This document shows, in pieces, positions 35,367 through 44,803 of a DNA stretch of 57,131 nucleotides (position 1 is its first letter; the number at the start of each line of letters is the position of its first letter). Under the pieces are notes generated by a model, which worked only from the letters and a program-made list of their open reading frames with translations, was not told the DNA's origin and made no database searches. The translations under genes were made by a program, and so were the position numbers. The DNA is taken from the NCBI RefSeq assembly GCF_011806385.1, contig NZ_JAATOX010000013.1, positions 1 to 57,131 of the forward strand. Reading direction: 5' to 3'. Source of the DNA: Phaeobacter sp. HF9A. GTDB lineage: Bacteria; Pseudomonadota; Alphaproteobacteria; Rhodobacterales; Rhodobacteraceae.

Positions 35367-37664
35367 ATGCGTGTTGCATGTCTCGGAGGAGGTCCGGCGG
35401 GTCTCTATTTCGCTATCTCGATGAAATTGCGTGACCCGTCGCATGAGGTCGTCGTGTTCGAGCGCAATCGCGCCAACGACACCTTCGGCTGGGGGGTGGT
35501 GCTGTCTGATGACGCGCTCGAAAACCTGGAGGTCAACGACCCGGTCAGCGCTCAGGCGATCCGCGATCATTTTGCCTATTGGGATGATATCGCGGTCATC
35601 CATGATGGGGTGCGCACCGTCTCGGGCGGCCATGGTTTTGCCGGGATCGGGCGGCGGCAGATGTTGATCCTGTTGCAGGAACGTGCGCGCGAATTGGGCG
35701 TGGATCTGCGCTTTGAGACCGAATTCGACAACGCCGAAGTGTTCCGCAAGGACTATGATCTGGTGGTTGCGACGGATGGGATCAATTCGCGCGTGCGCTC
35801 CGAGTATATCGAGGAGTTCCGCCCTGATATCGACGTGCGGGAATGTAAATTCGTCTGGCTCGGCACTCATCAGAAATTCGATGGGGCCTTTACCTTTATC
35901 TTTGAAAAGACCGAACATGGCTGGGTCTGGGCCCATGTTTACCAGTTCGACAACGACACCGCGACCTTCATCGTGGAATGCCAGCAGGACACTTGGGAGC
36001 GCTGGGGCTTCGAGGGCATGTCCAAGGAGCAGATCGTCGAAACCTGCCGCCAGATTTTTGCGTCCCACCTGGGCGGGCATGAGCTGATGTCCAATGCCGC
36101 GCATCTGCGCGGCGCGGCGGTCTGGATGAATTTCCCGCGGGTGATCTGCGAGACCTGGCACTATGAAAACGTGGTGCTGATGGGCGATGCGGCGGCGACC
36201 GGGCATTTCTCGATCGGGTCGGGGTCACGCCTGGCGTTTGACAGTGCGATCTCGCTGGCCAGCTATCTGCATTCCGAACCGACGATGGAAGCGGCCTTCG
36301 AGCGCTATCAGGAGGAGCGCCGCCTGGAGGTGCTGCGTCTGCAATCGGCGGCGCGCAACAGCCTGGAGTGGTTCGAACAGGTCGAGCGTTATCTCGACCT
36401 GGATCCGGTGCAGTTCAACTATTCCCTGCTGACCCGTTCGCAGCGGATTTCCCACGAAAACCTGCGGCTGCGCGATCCGAAATGGCTGGAAAGCGCCGAG
36501 CGCTGGTTCCAGACCCGCGCGGGCGTGGCCGAGGATGCGCCGGTGCGCGCGCCGATGTTCGCGCCGTTCCAGCTGCGCGAGATGGCGCTGAAAAACCGCA
36601 TCGTGGTGTCGCCGATGGCGCAATACAAGGCCGAGGATGGCTGCCCCACCGATTGGCATCTGGTGCATTATGGCGAACGCGCCAAGGGCGGGGCGGGGTT
36701 GGTTTATACCGAAATGACCTGCGTTTCGGCCGAGGGGCGGATCACCCCGGGCTGTCCGGGTCTCTATGACCCGTCGCATGAGGCCGCATGGCGCCGGCTG
36801 ACGGATTTTGTGCATGATCAGACCGACGCCAAGGTCTGCTGCCAGATCGGGCATTCGGGGCGCAAGGGTTCCACGCAGCTGGGCTGGCAGCAGATGGATG
36901 CGCCGCTGGAGAGCGGCAACTGGGAGACCGTCTCGGCCTCTGCCATTGCCTGGTCTGCCAATAACCCGGCGCCGCGCGAAATCAGCCGTGCGGAGATGGA
37001 CGCAATTCGCGACCAGTTTGTGGCCTCTGCGGAAATGGCGGATCGCGCCGGTTTTGACATGATCGAGCTTCACGCGGCGCATGGCTATCTGATTTCGTCC
37101 TTTATTTCGCCAGCGTCGAACCAGCGCCAGGATGAGTATGGCGGCAGCCTTGAAAACCGCATGCGCTATCCGCTGGAGGTGTTTCAGGCCATGCGTGCGG
37201 TCTGGCCCGAGGCCAAGCCGATGTCGGTGCGGATCTCTGCCAATGACTGGCTGGGCGAGGATGGCGTCACCCCCGAAGAGGCGGTCAAGATTGCGCGACT
37301 GTTCTCGGAGGCGGGCGCGGATATCATCGACGTCAGCGCCGGCCAGACCAGCACCGAGGCCAAGCCGGTCTATGGCCGCATGTTCCAGACCCCCTTCAGT
37401 GATCGCATCCGCAACGAGGCCGGGATCGCCACCATGGCCGTCGGCAATATCTTTGAGGCCGATCATGCCAATTCGATCCTGATGGCGGGGCGTGCCGATT
37501 TGGTGGCGGGGGGCCGTCCGCATCTTGCCGATCCGTTCTGGACCCTGCACGAGGCCGCGCGCCTCGGGGATCGGGCGGCCCCGGACTGGCCGCTGCCCTA
37601 TCTTGCCGGTCGCGATCAGGCCTGGCGTCTGGCGGACCGCGAAGCGGAGACAATCCGGGTATGA
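35367..37664 (+). CDS. Anthraniloyl-CoA monooxygenase/reductase (FAD hydroxylase-OYE fusion)
   Basis: This 765-residue protein has two flavin domains. The N-terminal one (about 1-375) is an FAD monooxygenase with [13 protein letters not shown] at 5-17 and [15 protein letters not shown] near 271-285. The C-terminal one (about 395-765) is an Old Yellow Enzyme/2,4-dienoyl-CoA reductase-type barrel ([38 protein letters not shown]). This fusion is that of 2-aminobenzoyl-CoA monooxygenase/reductase of Azoarcus evansii, also annotated salicylyl-CoA 5-hydroxylase. It dearomatises anthraniloyl-CoA with O2 and NADH. ATG 35367 follows GGGAGAG. The neighbouring kynA and CoA ligase support the anthranilate reading. 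Confidence 0.9.
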   Translation: MRVACLGGGPAGLYFAISMKLRDPSHEVVVFERNRANDTFGWGVVLSDDALENLEVNDPVSAQAIRDHFAYWDDIAVIHDGVRTVSGGHGFAGIGRRQMLILLQERARELGVDLRFETEFDNAEVFRKDYDLVVATDGINSRVRSEYIEEFRPDIDVRECKFVWLGTHQKFDGAFTFIFEKTEHGWVWAHVYQFDNDTATFIVECQQDTWERWGFEGMSKEQIVETCRQIFASHLGGHELMSNAAHLRGAAVWMNFPRVICETWHYENVVLMGDAAATGHFSIGSGSRLAFDSAISLASYLHSEPTMEAAFERYQEERRLEVLRLQSAARNSLEWFEQVERYLDLDPVQFNYSLLTRSQRISHENLRLRDPKWLESAERWFQTRAGVAEDAPVRAPMFAPFQLREMALKNRIVVSPMAQYKAEDGCPTDWHLVHYGERAKGGAGLVYTEMTCVSAEGRITPGCPGLYDPSHEAAWRRLTDFVHDQTDAKVCCQIGHSGRKGSTQLGWQQMDAPLESGNWETVSASAIAWSANNPAPREISRAEMDAIRDQFVASAEMADRAGFDMIELHAAHGYLISSFISPASNQRQDEYGGSLENRMRYPLEVFQAMRAVWPEAKPMSVRISANDWLGEDGVTPEEAVKIARLFSEAGADIIDVSAGQTSTEAKPVYGRMFQTPFSDRIRNEAGIATMAVGNIFEADHANSILMAGRADLVAGGRPHLADPFWTLHEAARLGDRAAPDWPLPYLAGRDQAWRLADREAETIRV

Positions 37665-38419
37665 GCGTTGAGAACCGTCACATCATCGTCACTGGCGGCG
37701 GCACCGGCGTGGGCCGCGCCATGGCCGAGGCCTTTGCCCATGCGGGGGCCAAGGTTACCATCATGGGCCGCCGCGAGGCGCCGTTGCGCGAGGTGGCCAA
37801 ACAGCACAAGTTCATCGGCTGGGTGTGCTGCGATGTGACCGACCCGGAGGCGGTGAGAGCCGCCTTTGGTCAGGCGCGTGATCTCAATGGTCCGGTCAGC
37901 GTCGTGGTGGCCAATGCCGGCGCCGCCGAAAGCGTGCCCTTCCACCGCATGACCCCGGAGCAGTTGCAATCCATGCTGGCGGTCAACCTTGGCGGTGTGG
38001 TCAATGTCTGGCAAGCTGGTCTGCCGGATATGAAGGCCGAGGGCTGGGGGCGGTTGATCGCTGTCGCCTCGACCGCCGGGCTCAAGGGGTTCGCCTATGT
38101 GTCGGGCTATGCGGCGGCAAAGCACGCGGTTGTCGGGCTGACCCGCTCGCTGGCGCAGGAGCTGGGCGGCAGCGGGATCACCGCCAACGCGATTTGCCCC
38201 GGTTTCATCGAGACGCCGCTGCTGGAACGCTCCATCAACAATATCATGGAAAAGACCGGCATGGACGAGGCCGCCGCAAGGGCCAATCTGGTGGCGGGCA
38301 ATCCGCAAGGGCGCTTCATTCAGCCGGATGAGGTGGCGGGCGCCGCGCTATGGCTGAGCTCCGAGGCGGCGCGCTCGGTCAACGGCCATGCGCTCTCGGT
38401 TGCGGGGGGCGAGATATGA
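37661..38419 (+). CDS. Short-chain dehydrogenase/reductase
   Basis: This 252-residue classical SDR has the cofactor motif TGGGTGVG (11-18), the NAG motif in [10 protein letters not shown] and the catalytic Tyr-Lys pair in [10 protein letters not shown] (about 148-157) with Ser about 13 residues earlier. It overlaps the monooxygenase gene by four bases. In this operon it probably oxidises or reduces a hydroxy- or oxo-cyclohexenecarboxyl-CoA intermediate, but the exact step is not determined. Confidence 0.87.
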   Translation: MSVENRHIIVTGGGTGVGRAMAEAFAHAGAKVTIMGRREAPLREVAKQHKFIGWVCCDVTDPEAVRAAFGQARDLNGPVSVVVANAGAAESVPFHRMTPEQLQSMLAVNLGGVVNVWQAGLPDMKAEGWGRLIAVASTAGLKGFAYVSGYAAAKHAVVGLTRSLAQELGGSGITANAICPGFIETPLLERSINNIMEKTGMDEAAARANLVAGNPQGRFIQPDEVAGAALWLSSEAARSVNGHALSVAGGEI

Positions 38420-38889
38420 CACCAAAACTGGCAGAAACCGACCAGGGCGATCCGCTGTCGAAATCGCGGCTGCGGCTCTGGCTGAGGCTGCTAAAGACGT
38501 CGGGCCTGATCGAAGAGGAGCTGCGCCGCCGGATGCGCGCCGAACTGGGGACCACCCTGCCACGCTTTGACGTGATGTCGGCGCTGGCGCGCACCCCCGA
38601 GGGCCTGAAGATGAGCGAGATTTCGCGGCGCTTGCGGGTCTCGAACGGCAATATCACCGGCATCGTCGACAAGCTGACCGAAGAAGGCATAGCCCTGCGG
38701 GTCGCGGTGCCGGACGACCGACGCGCCAATCTGGTGCGGCTGACACCCAAGGGACAGGCGGTTTTTGCCGAACACGCCAGCCGTCACGAAGCCTGGATCG
38801 ACGAAATCCTGACCGGGCTGAACGCCGATGATGTGGCGGGGGTGGGGGAGGGGGCCGACCCCCTCTCTGATACGCTGGAGGAGGGCTGA
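38416..38889 (+). CDS. MarR family transcriptional regulator
   Basis: This 157-residue winged-helix regulator has the MarR DNA-binding region near 60-100 ([22 protein letters not shown] and the wing [16 protein letters not shown]). It lies inside the operon, overlapping the SDR gene by four bases, and likely represses it in the absence of an aromatic CoA ester or acid, as BadR- and HpaR-type proteins do. The last 17 residues ([16 protein letters not shown] region) come from a G-rich tract and look unlike the usual MarR C-terminal helix. A frameshift there is possible but unproven. Confidence 0.85.
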   Translation: MTPKLAETDQGDPLSKSRLRLWLRLLKTSGLIEEELRRRMRAELGTTLPRFDVMSALARTPEGLKMSEISRRLRVSNGNITGIVDKLTEEGIALRVAVPDDRRANLVRLTPKGQAVFAEHASRHEAWIDEILTGLNADDVAGVGEGADPLSDTLEEG

Positions 38890-38890
38890 C

Positions 38891-39691
38891 ATGCGCAGCG
38901 ACGTGACCCATTTTCAATGCCGGATCGAGGAGGGGATCGCGCATCTGGCGCTGGATCGTCCCGACCGCAAGAACCCGCTGACTTTTGACAGCTACGCGGA
39001 GCTGCGCGACTGGTTTCGCGACCTGCATTACGATGACGAGGTCAAGGCGGTGGTCTTTGGCTCCAATGGCGGCAATTTCAGCTCGGGCGGCGATGTGCAT
39101 GACATTATCGGCCCGCTGACAAAGATGAACATGAAAGAGCTGTTGGCCTTTACCCGCATGACCGGCGATCTGGTCAAGGCGATGATTGGCTGCGGCAAGC
39201 CCATAATCGCTGCGGTGGACGGGATCTGCGCCGGGGCAGGGGCGATCATCGCCATGGCGTCGGACCTGCGGGTGGCAACGCCGGAGGCCAAGGTGGCGTT
39301 CTTGTTCAACCGGGTCGGGCTGGCGGGCTGCGACATGGGGGCCTGTGCAATGCTGCCACGGATCATCGGCCAGGGCCGCGCGGCGGAGCTGCTCTATCTC
39401 GGGCGGGCGATGTCGGCGGATGAGGGCGAGCGCTGGGGCTTCTTCAATCGCGTGGTGGCGCGGGATGATCTGCTGACCACCGCGCAGGACATGGCCGCAC
39501 GGATCGCGGCCGGGCCGGGTTTTGCCAATATGATGACCAAGACCATGCTGGCGCAGGAATGGTCAATGGGGCTGGAGCAAGCGATCGAGGCCGAGGCGCA
39601 GGCGCAGGCGATCTGCATGCAGGGGCAGGATTTCCACCGCGCCTATCACGCCTTTGTCGCCAAGGAAAAACCAGTGTTCGAGGGCAACTGA
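38891..39691 (+). CDS. Enoyl-CoA hydratase family protein
   Basis: This 266-residue crotonase-fold enzyme has the oxyanion-hole segments [11 protein letters not shown] (about 58-68) and [16 protein letters not shown] (about 111-126). It should hydrate or otherwise transform a cyclic enoyl-CoA in the anthraniloyl-CoA route. It overlaps the acyl-CoA dehydrogenase gene by one base. ATG 38891 begins one base after the MarR stop region; an earlier in-frame ATG inside the MarR gene is unlikely. Confidence 0.86.
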   Translation: MRSDVTHFQCRIEEGIAHLALDRPDRKNPLTFDSYAELRDWFRDLHYDDEVKAVVFGSNGGNFSSGGDVHDIIGPLTKMNMKELLAFTRMTGDLVKAMIGCGKPIIAAVDGICAGAGAIIAMASDLRVATPEAKVAFLFNRVGLAGCDMGACAMLPRIIGQGRAAELLYLGRAMSADEGERWGFFNRVVARDDLLTTAQDMAARIAAGPGFANMMTKTMLAQEWSMGLEQAIEAEAQAQAICMQGQDFHRAYHAFVAKEKPVFEGN

Positions 39692-40845
39692 TGACTGACC
39701 GCAGCTTTCTTGACTGGCCGTTCTTCGCGCCTGAGCACCGCGAACTGGCGATCACGCTGGACGATTGGGCCGCCGCCAACCTTGGCACGGTCGATCACAG
39801 GGACACGGATGCCGCGTGTCGCCAGTTGGTCACGATGCTGGGCGAGGCAGGTTTTGCCGCGCATTCCGGTGCGATGGATGGCCGGCTGGACGTGCGCAGC
39901 CTTTGCCTGATCCGCGAAACGCTGGCGCGCCATGACGGGCTGGCCGATTTCGCCTTTGCCATGCAGGGTCTGGGCACCGGGGCGATTTCGCTCTTTGGTT
40001 CGGAGGCGCAGAAATCCGAATGGCTGCCCCTGACCCGCGCGGGCAAGGCGATTTCCGCCTTTGCGCTGACCGAGCCGGGCTCTGGTTCCGACGTCGCCAG
40101 CAACACCATGACCGCCGTGCGCGATGGGGACGACTACGTGCTGAATGGCGAAAAGACCTGGATCTCCAACGGCGGCATTGCGGATGTCTACACGCTCTTT
40201 GCCCGCACCGGCGAGGCACCGGGGGCCAAGGGCATGTCGGCCTTTATCCTGCCAGCGGGGCTTTCTGGGTTCGAGATTGCCGCGCGGCAGGAGACCATCG
40301 CGCCGCACCCGCTGGCGACCTTGCGCTTTAGCGATTGCCGGGTGCCTGCATCCGCGATGCTGGGCGCACCGGGGCAGGGGTTCAAGATCGCGATGTCGGT
40401 GCTGGATGTGTTTCGCTCCACCGTGGCGGCGGCGGCACTGGGCTTTGCCCGGCGCGCCTTGGACGAGGCCCTTGCACGTGTCACCTCCCGGCACGTGCAG
40501 GGTGCGCCGCTGATCGACTTGCAGATGGTGCAGGGGCATATCGCGGATATGGCGCTGGACGTGGATGCCTCGGCGTTGCTGACCTATCGCGCCGCCTGGG
40601 CCAAGGACATGGGCGCGCCGCGTGTCACCCGCGAGGCGGCAATGGCCAAGCTCTATTCCACCGAGGCCGCGCAGAAGGTCATCGACAGCGCCGTGCAGCT
40701 GCATGGTGGCGACGGGGTCAGATCCGGCGAGACGGTGGAGAAGCTCTATCGCGAAATCCGCGCCTTGCGGATCTACGAAGGCGCATCGGACGTGCAGCGC
40801 GTGGTGATCGCGCGCCAGACACAGGCGGCCATGGGAGGACACTAG
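39691..40845 (+). CDS. Acyl-CoA dehydrogenase
   Basis: This 384-residue flavoenzyme shows the full family layout: FAD-contact [12 protein letters not shown] (about 127-138), WISNGG near 157-162 and the region [18 protein letters not shown] (about 353-370), which carries the catalytic Glu in YEGASD. It oxidises an acyl-CoA (here probably cyclic) and passes electrons to ETF. Start ATG 39691 overlaps the hydratase stop. The exact substrate is not known. Confidence 0.88.
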   Translation: MTDRSFLDWPFFAPEHRELAITLDDWAAANLGTVDHRDTDAACRQLVTMLGEAGFAAHSGAMDGRLDVRSLCLIRETLARHDGLADFAFAMQGLGTGAISLFGSEAQKSEWLPLTRAGKAISAFALTEPGSGSDVASNTMTAVRDGDDYVLNGEKTWISNGGIADVYTLFARTGEAPGAKGMSAFILPAGLSGFEIAARQETIAPHPLATLRFSDCRVPASAMLGAPGQGFKIAMSVLDVFRSTVAAAALGFARRALDEALARVTSRHVQGAPLIDLQMVQGHIADMALDVDASALLTYRAAWAKDMGAPRVTREAAMAKLYSTEAAQKVIDSAVQLHGGDGVRSGETVEKLYREIRALRIYEGASDVQRVVIARQTQAAMGGH

Positions 40846-40846
40846 C

Positions 40847-42466
40847 ATGCTTGGACAATCGGCACATGTGGACAGTTTCGCGCGCGACAACCTGCCGCCG
40901 CCGGACAGCTGGCCCGACCTGCTGCTCGACGGGTTCGACTATCCCGACCGGATGAACGCCGGTGTCGAGATGACCGATGCGATGGTTGCAAAGGGATTTG
41001 GCGATCACACCGCCCTGATCGGCAACGGACGGCGGCGCACCTATAAGGAGCTGAGCGACTGGACCAACCGGCTGGCGAATGTGCTGGTCGAGGATCTGGG
41101 CGTGAAGCCGGGAAATCGTGTGCTGATCCGTTCGGCCAACAATCCGGCGATGGTGGCCTGCTGGCTTGCCGCCACCAAAGTGGGGGCGGTGGTGATCAAC
41201 ACCATGCCGATGCTGCGCGCCGCGGAGCTGGCGAAATACGTGGAAAAGGCGCAGGTCACCCATGCGCTTTGTGACAGCCGCTTGATGGAGGAAATGACCG
41301 CCTGCGCCGCGCTATGCCCGGTGCTGACCTCGGTCACCGCCTTTGATGGCACCTCGAACCACGATGCCGCGCTTGACAAGCTGGCGCTGGAGAAACCCGT
41401 GCGCTTTGACGCGGTGCAGACGGCGCAGGACGACGTGGCGCTGATCGGTTTTACCTCCGGTTCGACCGGCGACCCCAAGGGCACAATGCATTTTCACCGC
41501 GATCTGATGATCATCGCCGACGGCTACGCCCGCGAGGTGCTGGAGGTGACGCCGGAGGATGTCTTTGTCGGCTCGCCGCCGCTGGCCTTTACCTTCGGGC
41601 TTGGCGGGCTGGCGATTTTCCCGCTGCGCTTTGGGGCGGCGGCGACCCTGCTGGAGAACGCCTCTCCGCCGAATATGGTCGAGATCATCGAAAAATACCG
41701 TGCCACGGTCTGTTTCACCGCGCCGACCGCCTATCGCGCGATGATGCAGGCGATGGATGAGGGGGCCGATCTGTCGAGCTTGCGGGCGGCGGTTTCAGCA
41801 GGGGAAACCCTGCCCGGGCCGGTGTATGACGCGTGGAAGGCCAAGACCGGCAAGCCCATGCTGGACGGCATCGGCGCCACCGAGATGCTGCATATCTTTG
41901 TCACCAATCGGTTCAAGGACCACCGCCCCGCCTGCACCGGCAAACCGGTCTCCGGCTACGAGGCCAAGGTGGTCGGCCCCGATGGTGCCGAGCTGCCACG
42001 GGGCGAGCCCGGGCGGCTGGCGGTGCGGGGCCCCACCGGTTGTCGGTATCTCTTTGGTGAGCGGCAGGCGGAATATGTGCAGGATGGCTGGAACATCACC
42101 GGCGATACCTTTGTGCAGGACGAAGACGGCTATTTCCACTTTGCCGCCCGCAATGACGACATCATCCTGTCGTCGGGCTACAATATCGCCGGCCCAGAGG
42201 TCGAGGCCGCACTGCTGGCCCATGACGCGGTGGCCGAATGTGCGGTGATCGGCGTGCCCGACGAGGAGCGCGGCCAGATCGTAGAGGCCCATGTTGTGCT
42301 GAGCGCCGCCGAAGTGCCCAGCACGGCAATGGCCAAGACACTGCAAGACCACGTCAAGGCGACGATCGCCCCCTATAAATATCCCCGTTCGATCGTGTTC
42401 GCCAAGACGCTGCCCAAGACCGCAACCGGCAAGATCCAGCGCTTTCGCCTGAGGGATCCGTCATGA
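40847..42466 (+). CDS. Benzoate-CoA ligase family protein, probable 2-aminobenzoate-CoA ligase
   Basis: This 539-residue AMP-forming ligase has the P-loop GFTSGSTGDPKG (about 201-212), DGIGATEMLHIF (about 341-352), the hinge region and the C-terminal lysine in PKTATGKIQR. The benzoate-CoA ligase group activates benzoate-type acids. With anthraniloyl-CoA monooxygenase and kynA in the operon, anthranilate is the expected substrate. Start ATG 40847 follows GGGAGGAC. It overlaps kynA by four bases. Confidence 0.87.
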   Translation: MLGQSAHVDSFARDNLPPPDSWPDLLLDGFDYPDRMNAGVEMTDAMVAKGFGDHTALIGNGRRRTYKELSDWTNRLANVLVEDLGVKPGNRVLIRSANNPAMVACWLAATKVGAVVINTMPMLRAAELAKYVEKAQVTHALCDSRLMEEMTACAALCPVLTSVTAFDGTSNHDAALDKLALEKPVRFDAVQTAQDDVALIGFTSGSTGDPKGTMHFHRDLMIIADGYAREVLEVTPEDVFVGSPPLAFTFGLGGLAIFPLRFGAAATLLENASPPNMVEIIEKYRATVCFTAPTAYRAMMQAMDEGADLSSLRAAVSAGETLPGPVYDAWKAKTGKPMLDGIGATEMLHIFVTNRFKDHRPACTGKPVSGYEAKVVGPDGAELPRGEPGRLAVRGPTGCRYLFGERQAEYVQDGWNITGDTFVQDEDGYFHFAARNDDIILSSGYNIAGPEVEAALLAHDAVAECAVIGVPDEERGQIVEAHVVLSAAEVPSTAMAKTLQDHVKATIAPYKYPRSIVFAKTLPKTATGKIQRFRLRDPS

Positions 42467-43302
42467 CCAGCACACCCTTCAACCCCGAACAGGACGGCGC
42501 CCGCATGAGTTTTGACGGGGCCATGTCCTATGGGGATTATCTCAGGATCGACGAGATCCTGTCCCAGCAAGCGCCGCTCAGCAGCGCCCATGACGAGATG
42601 CTGTTCATCATCCAGCATCAGACCAGCGAATTGTGGATGAAACTGGCCATTCACGAACTCTCCGCCGCGCGCGAGGCGCTGCGGCTGGGCGAAATGCCGA
42701 CCATGTTCAAGATGCTGGCCCGCGTCAGCCGCATCTTTGAGCAGCTCAACAATGCCTGGGACGTGCTGCGCACCATGACGCCGGCCGACTACACGCATTT
42801 TCGCCAGACCCTCGGCAATTCCTCGGGGTTTCAGTCCTACCAGTATCGGATGATCGAATTCGTGTTGGGCAACCGCAACGCCAATATGTTGCAACCCCAC
42901 GAGCATGTGCCGCAGGTGCATGACTGGCTGGCTGCGGAACTGGCCCGTCCCAGTTTCTATGACGATGTTGTCGGGCGGCTGTTTGACGACGTCTACGGCA
43001 CCCGCGATGCGATGCCCGCGCCCCAACTGGACGGCCCGCATACGGCGCAGCCTGAAATCCAGGCCGCCTGGGCAACCGTCTATCGCGACGTAAACCGCTA
43101 CTGGACGCTATACGAGCTGGGCGAAAAGCTGGTCGATCTGGAGGATTACTTCCGCCGCTGGCGCTTTAACCACGTCACCACCGTGGAGCGGGTGATCGGC
43201 TTCAAGCGCGGCACCGGCGGCACCTCGGGCGTGCAATATCTGCGCCGCATGCTGGGGGTTGAGCTGTTCCCGGAGCTTTGGGCGCTCAGGGGGGAATTGT
43301 GA
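42463..43302 (+). CDS. kynA: Tryptophan 2,3-dioxygenase
   Basis: This 279-residue heme dioxygenase opens the indole ring of L-tryptophan to N-formylkynurenine. It keeps the distal segment FIIQHQTSELWMKL (about 47-60) and the proximal heme-ligand region RFNHVTTVERVIG followed by GTGGTSGVQYLR (about 242-256). Length matches bacterial TDO. It is fused translationally (ATGA) to the CoA ligase gene, which links tryptophan breakdown to anthranilate activation. Kynureninase and kynurenine formamidase, needed between the two, are not in the window. Confidence 0.95.
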   Translation: MTSTPFNPEQDGARMSFDGAMSYGDYLRIDEILSQQAPLSSAHDEMLFIIQHQTSELWMKLAIHELSAAREALRLGEMPTMFKMLARVSRIFEQLNNAWDVLRTMTPADYTHFRQTLGNSSGFQSYQYRMIEFVLGNRNANMLQPHEHVPQVHDWLAAELARPSFYDDVVGRLFDDVYGTRDAMPAPQLDGPHTAQPEIQAAWATVYRDVNRYWTLYELGEKLVDLEDYFRRWRFNHVTTVERVIGFKRGTGGTSGVQYLRRMLGVELFPELWALRGEL

Positions 43303-43402
43303 CGTGAGTGGTCGCTTTTTGAACCGATGCGCGCCCGCCCGGCTTTTGGCGGCATTAGCCAGGGCGACGTTGCCGCGGACCCAGGTGCGGGGGAGCTGAG
43401 CC

Positions 43403-43807
43403 ATGGGGGTGCGTTTCACCTTTGATCAAAAGATCCTGTTCAAACACTGTGACCCGGCGGGCATCGTGTTTTTCCCGCGCTACTTCGAGATGATCAACGA
43501 TTGCGTCGAACATTTCTTCGACGCGGTCCTGGACTGGCCGTTCGAGGTGCTGTTGCAAACCAACGGAGTACCAACGGCGGAGATTTCAACCCGGTTCCTG
43601 GCGCCCAGCCGTCACGGCGATCACGTGCAACTGGCGTTGACGGTGACGCGGAGCGGGCGCTCGTCGCTGAGCTACCGGATAGACGCAACCTGCGGCCAAG
43701 AGACACGCTTTGAGGCCGAGGCCACGGTGGTCAATGTCGATCAGGCCGGTAAACCCACTGCGTGGCCCGATGCCATACGCAAGAAATTACAAGAGGACAC
43801 ATCATGA
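43403..43807 (+). CDS. Acyl-CoA thioesterase, 4-hydroxybenzoyl-CoA type
   Basis: This 134-residue hot-dog-fold thioesterase has the active-site motif HCDPAGIVFFPRYFEM (about 15-30), with the Asp of the 4-hydroxybenzoyl-CoA thioesterase family. It may release CoA from dead-end aromatic thioesters formed by the ligase or act late in the route. It is separated from kynA by 100 bp in which I see no gene. It overlaps the RidA gene by four bases. Confidence 0.86.
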   Translation: MGVRFTFDQKILFKHCDPAGIVFFPRYFEMINDCVEHFFDAVLDWPFEVLLQTNGVPTAEISTRFLAPSRHGDHVQLALTVTRSGRSSLSYRIDATCGQETRFEAEATVVNVDQAGKPTAWPDAIRKKLQEDTS

Positions 43808-44199
43808 CCCACCAAATCATTCAGCCAGAGGGCTGGCTGCCTGCGAAAGGCTATGCCAACGGCGTGCTGACCAGCGATGGCACCTTGCATATCGGGGGCC
43901 AGATCGGCTGGGACGGCAACAAGCAGTTCGTGGCCACAGACTTTGTCGGCCAGATGCGGCAGGCCCTGCAAAACATCGCCGATATCGTGACCGCAGCGGG
44001 CGGGCAGGTGTCGGATGTGACGCGGCTGACCTGGTTCGTGATCGACAAATCCGAATATCTTGCCCGGCAGGCCGAGGTCGGCGCCGCCTATCGCGATGTC
44101 TTTGGCAAGCATTTTCCCGCCATGTCCATGGTTGTGGTCGCGGGCCTCGTCGAGGACGAGGCGCTGGTGGAGATTGAGGCGACGGCGCATCTGTCGTGA
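43804..44199 (+). CDS. RidA family enamine/imine deaminase
   Basis: This 131-residue YjgF/YER057c/UK114-family protein has GQIGWDG near 37-43, VDVTRL-like VSDVTRLTWFVID near 71-84 and a C-terminal VEIEATAHL strand. RidA proteins hydrolyse reactive enamines and imines. The product of anthraniloyl-CoA monooxygenase, 2-amino-5-oxocyclohex-1-enecarboxyl-CoA, is an enamine, so a deaminase in this operon makes chemical sense. It may therefore be a pathway enzyme and not general housekeeping RidA. It is the last gene of the operon. Confidence 0.87.
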   Translation: MTHQIIQPEGWLPAKGYANGVLTSDGTLHIGGQIGWDGNKQFVATDFVGQMRQALQNIADIVTAAGGQVSDVTRLTWFVIDKSEYLARQAEVGAAYRDVFGKHFPAMSMVVVAGLVEDEALVEIEATAHLS

Positions 44200-44295
44200 T
44201 CTGACGCCGCCGCCGCGCGGCCTTCGGCTGCGACCTCCAAACCAGATAAACCAACAGACCAGCGCGCGGATCACACCGCGCGCTGACGCTTTTGT

Positions 44296-44330
44296 GGTCT
44301 TGCCATGCGATTCTGGCAGGCCGCTTTTTT
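44296..44330 (+). terminator. Rho-independent terminator of the anthraniloyl-CoA operon
   Basis: The arms GGTCTTGCCA (44296-44305) and TGGCAGGCC (44314-44322) form an imperfect stem (seven consecutive pairs including one G-T, then a mismatch). The stem is followed by GC and six T residues. It lies 97 bases after the RidA stop and isolates this operon from the next. Confidence 0.72.
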
Positions 44331-44676
44331 CCTGATCCTGTGATGTGCAACGACCAAGACCCCGGATCTGGACCGGGACACGGGGATGCGGGCGGCGTTG
44401 CTGCTGCGCTGCGCCCCGTCGTGCAAGATCCTGACTGATCCTGAATGATGCAGCGAGGACCAGCAACCGGATCGCCGCTGCGCAATGTAGGACGTGGCGC
44501 TTTCCAAGGGATGCAGTCGCAGCGTTCAACGCCCGGAAATCCCGCATCGGCAGGCCCTTGATCCGCATCGGACAAAACGGCGCGATCTAAGATATTACAT
44601 CATAAAATCAAAATCTTATCGTGATGTTGAACGCGCGTCCCAGCCTGTTCTGAGGTGCAATTACGCGATCTGGTCT

Positions 44677-44698
44677 GTCCTGTTTCTTGAAACAGGAC
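44677..44698. promoter_or_regulatory. Perfect inverted repeat, operator candidate of the biosynthetic operon
   Basis: GTCCTGTTT (44677-44685) is mirrored exactly by AAACAGGAC (44690-44698) around CTTG. There is no T run, so it is not a terminator. It lies just downstream of the AT-rich stretch and 106 bp before the first gene. A repressor site or 5' leader hairpin are both possible; no regulator gene is visible nearby. Confidence 0.58.
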
Positions 44699-44803
44699 GC
44701 AAGCGATTGGCGCGGCAGATAGCCAATAGAGGACACCCCGTCGGCAAGATCCCCATGGTTCGGCGGGCCGGTGCCAGCATCGCTCTCGTGAAGGATATCT
44801 GCC

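Larger units (their letters stand above)
44200..44803. other. 604-bp intergenic region ahead of the carrier-protein biosynthetic operon
   Basis: No convincing gene is present. The region holds a terminator (44296-44330), a GC-rich part with two close copies of GATCCTGA (about 44429-44445), an AT-rich stretch (about 44588-44620) containing ACATCA (44597-44602) mirrored by TGATGT (44622-44627), and a perfect palindrome at 44677-44698. The AT-rich stretch in this GC-rich DNA is the likely promoter of the downstream operon. Confidence 0.6.

Noticed and set aside
43303..43402. Possible kynureninase remnant between kynA and the thioesterase gene
   Set aside because: I translated the gap in the two relevant frames and saw short products with no kynureninase motif, so there is no positive evidence for a pseudogene.
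44425..44450. Close direct repeats of GATCCTGA that might be a repeat array or regulator site
   Set aside because: There are only two close copies plus a weak third one about 100 bp away; too few for an array and without symmetry.
44271..44507. Small minus-strand frame in the intergenic region before the biosynthetic operon
   Set aside because: The translation (78 residues, Arg/Ser-rich) matches nothing I know, it runs through the terminator at 44296-44330 and no good ribosome binding site is visible.
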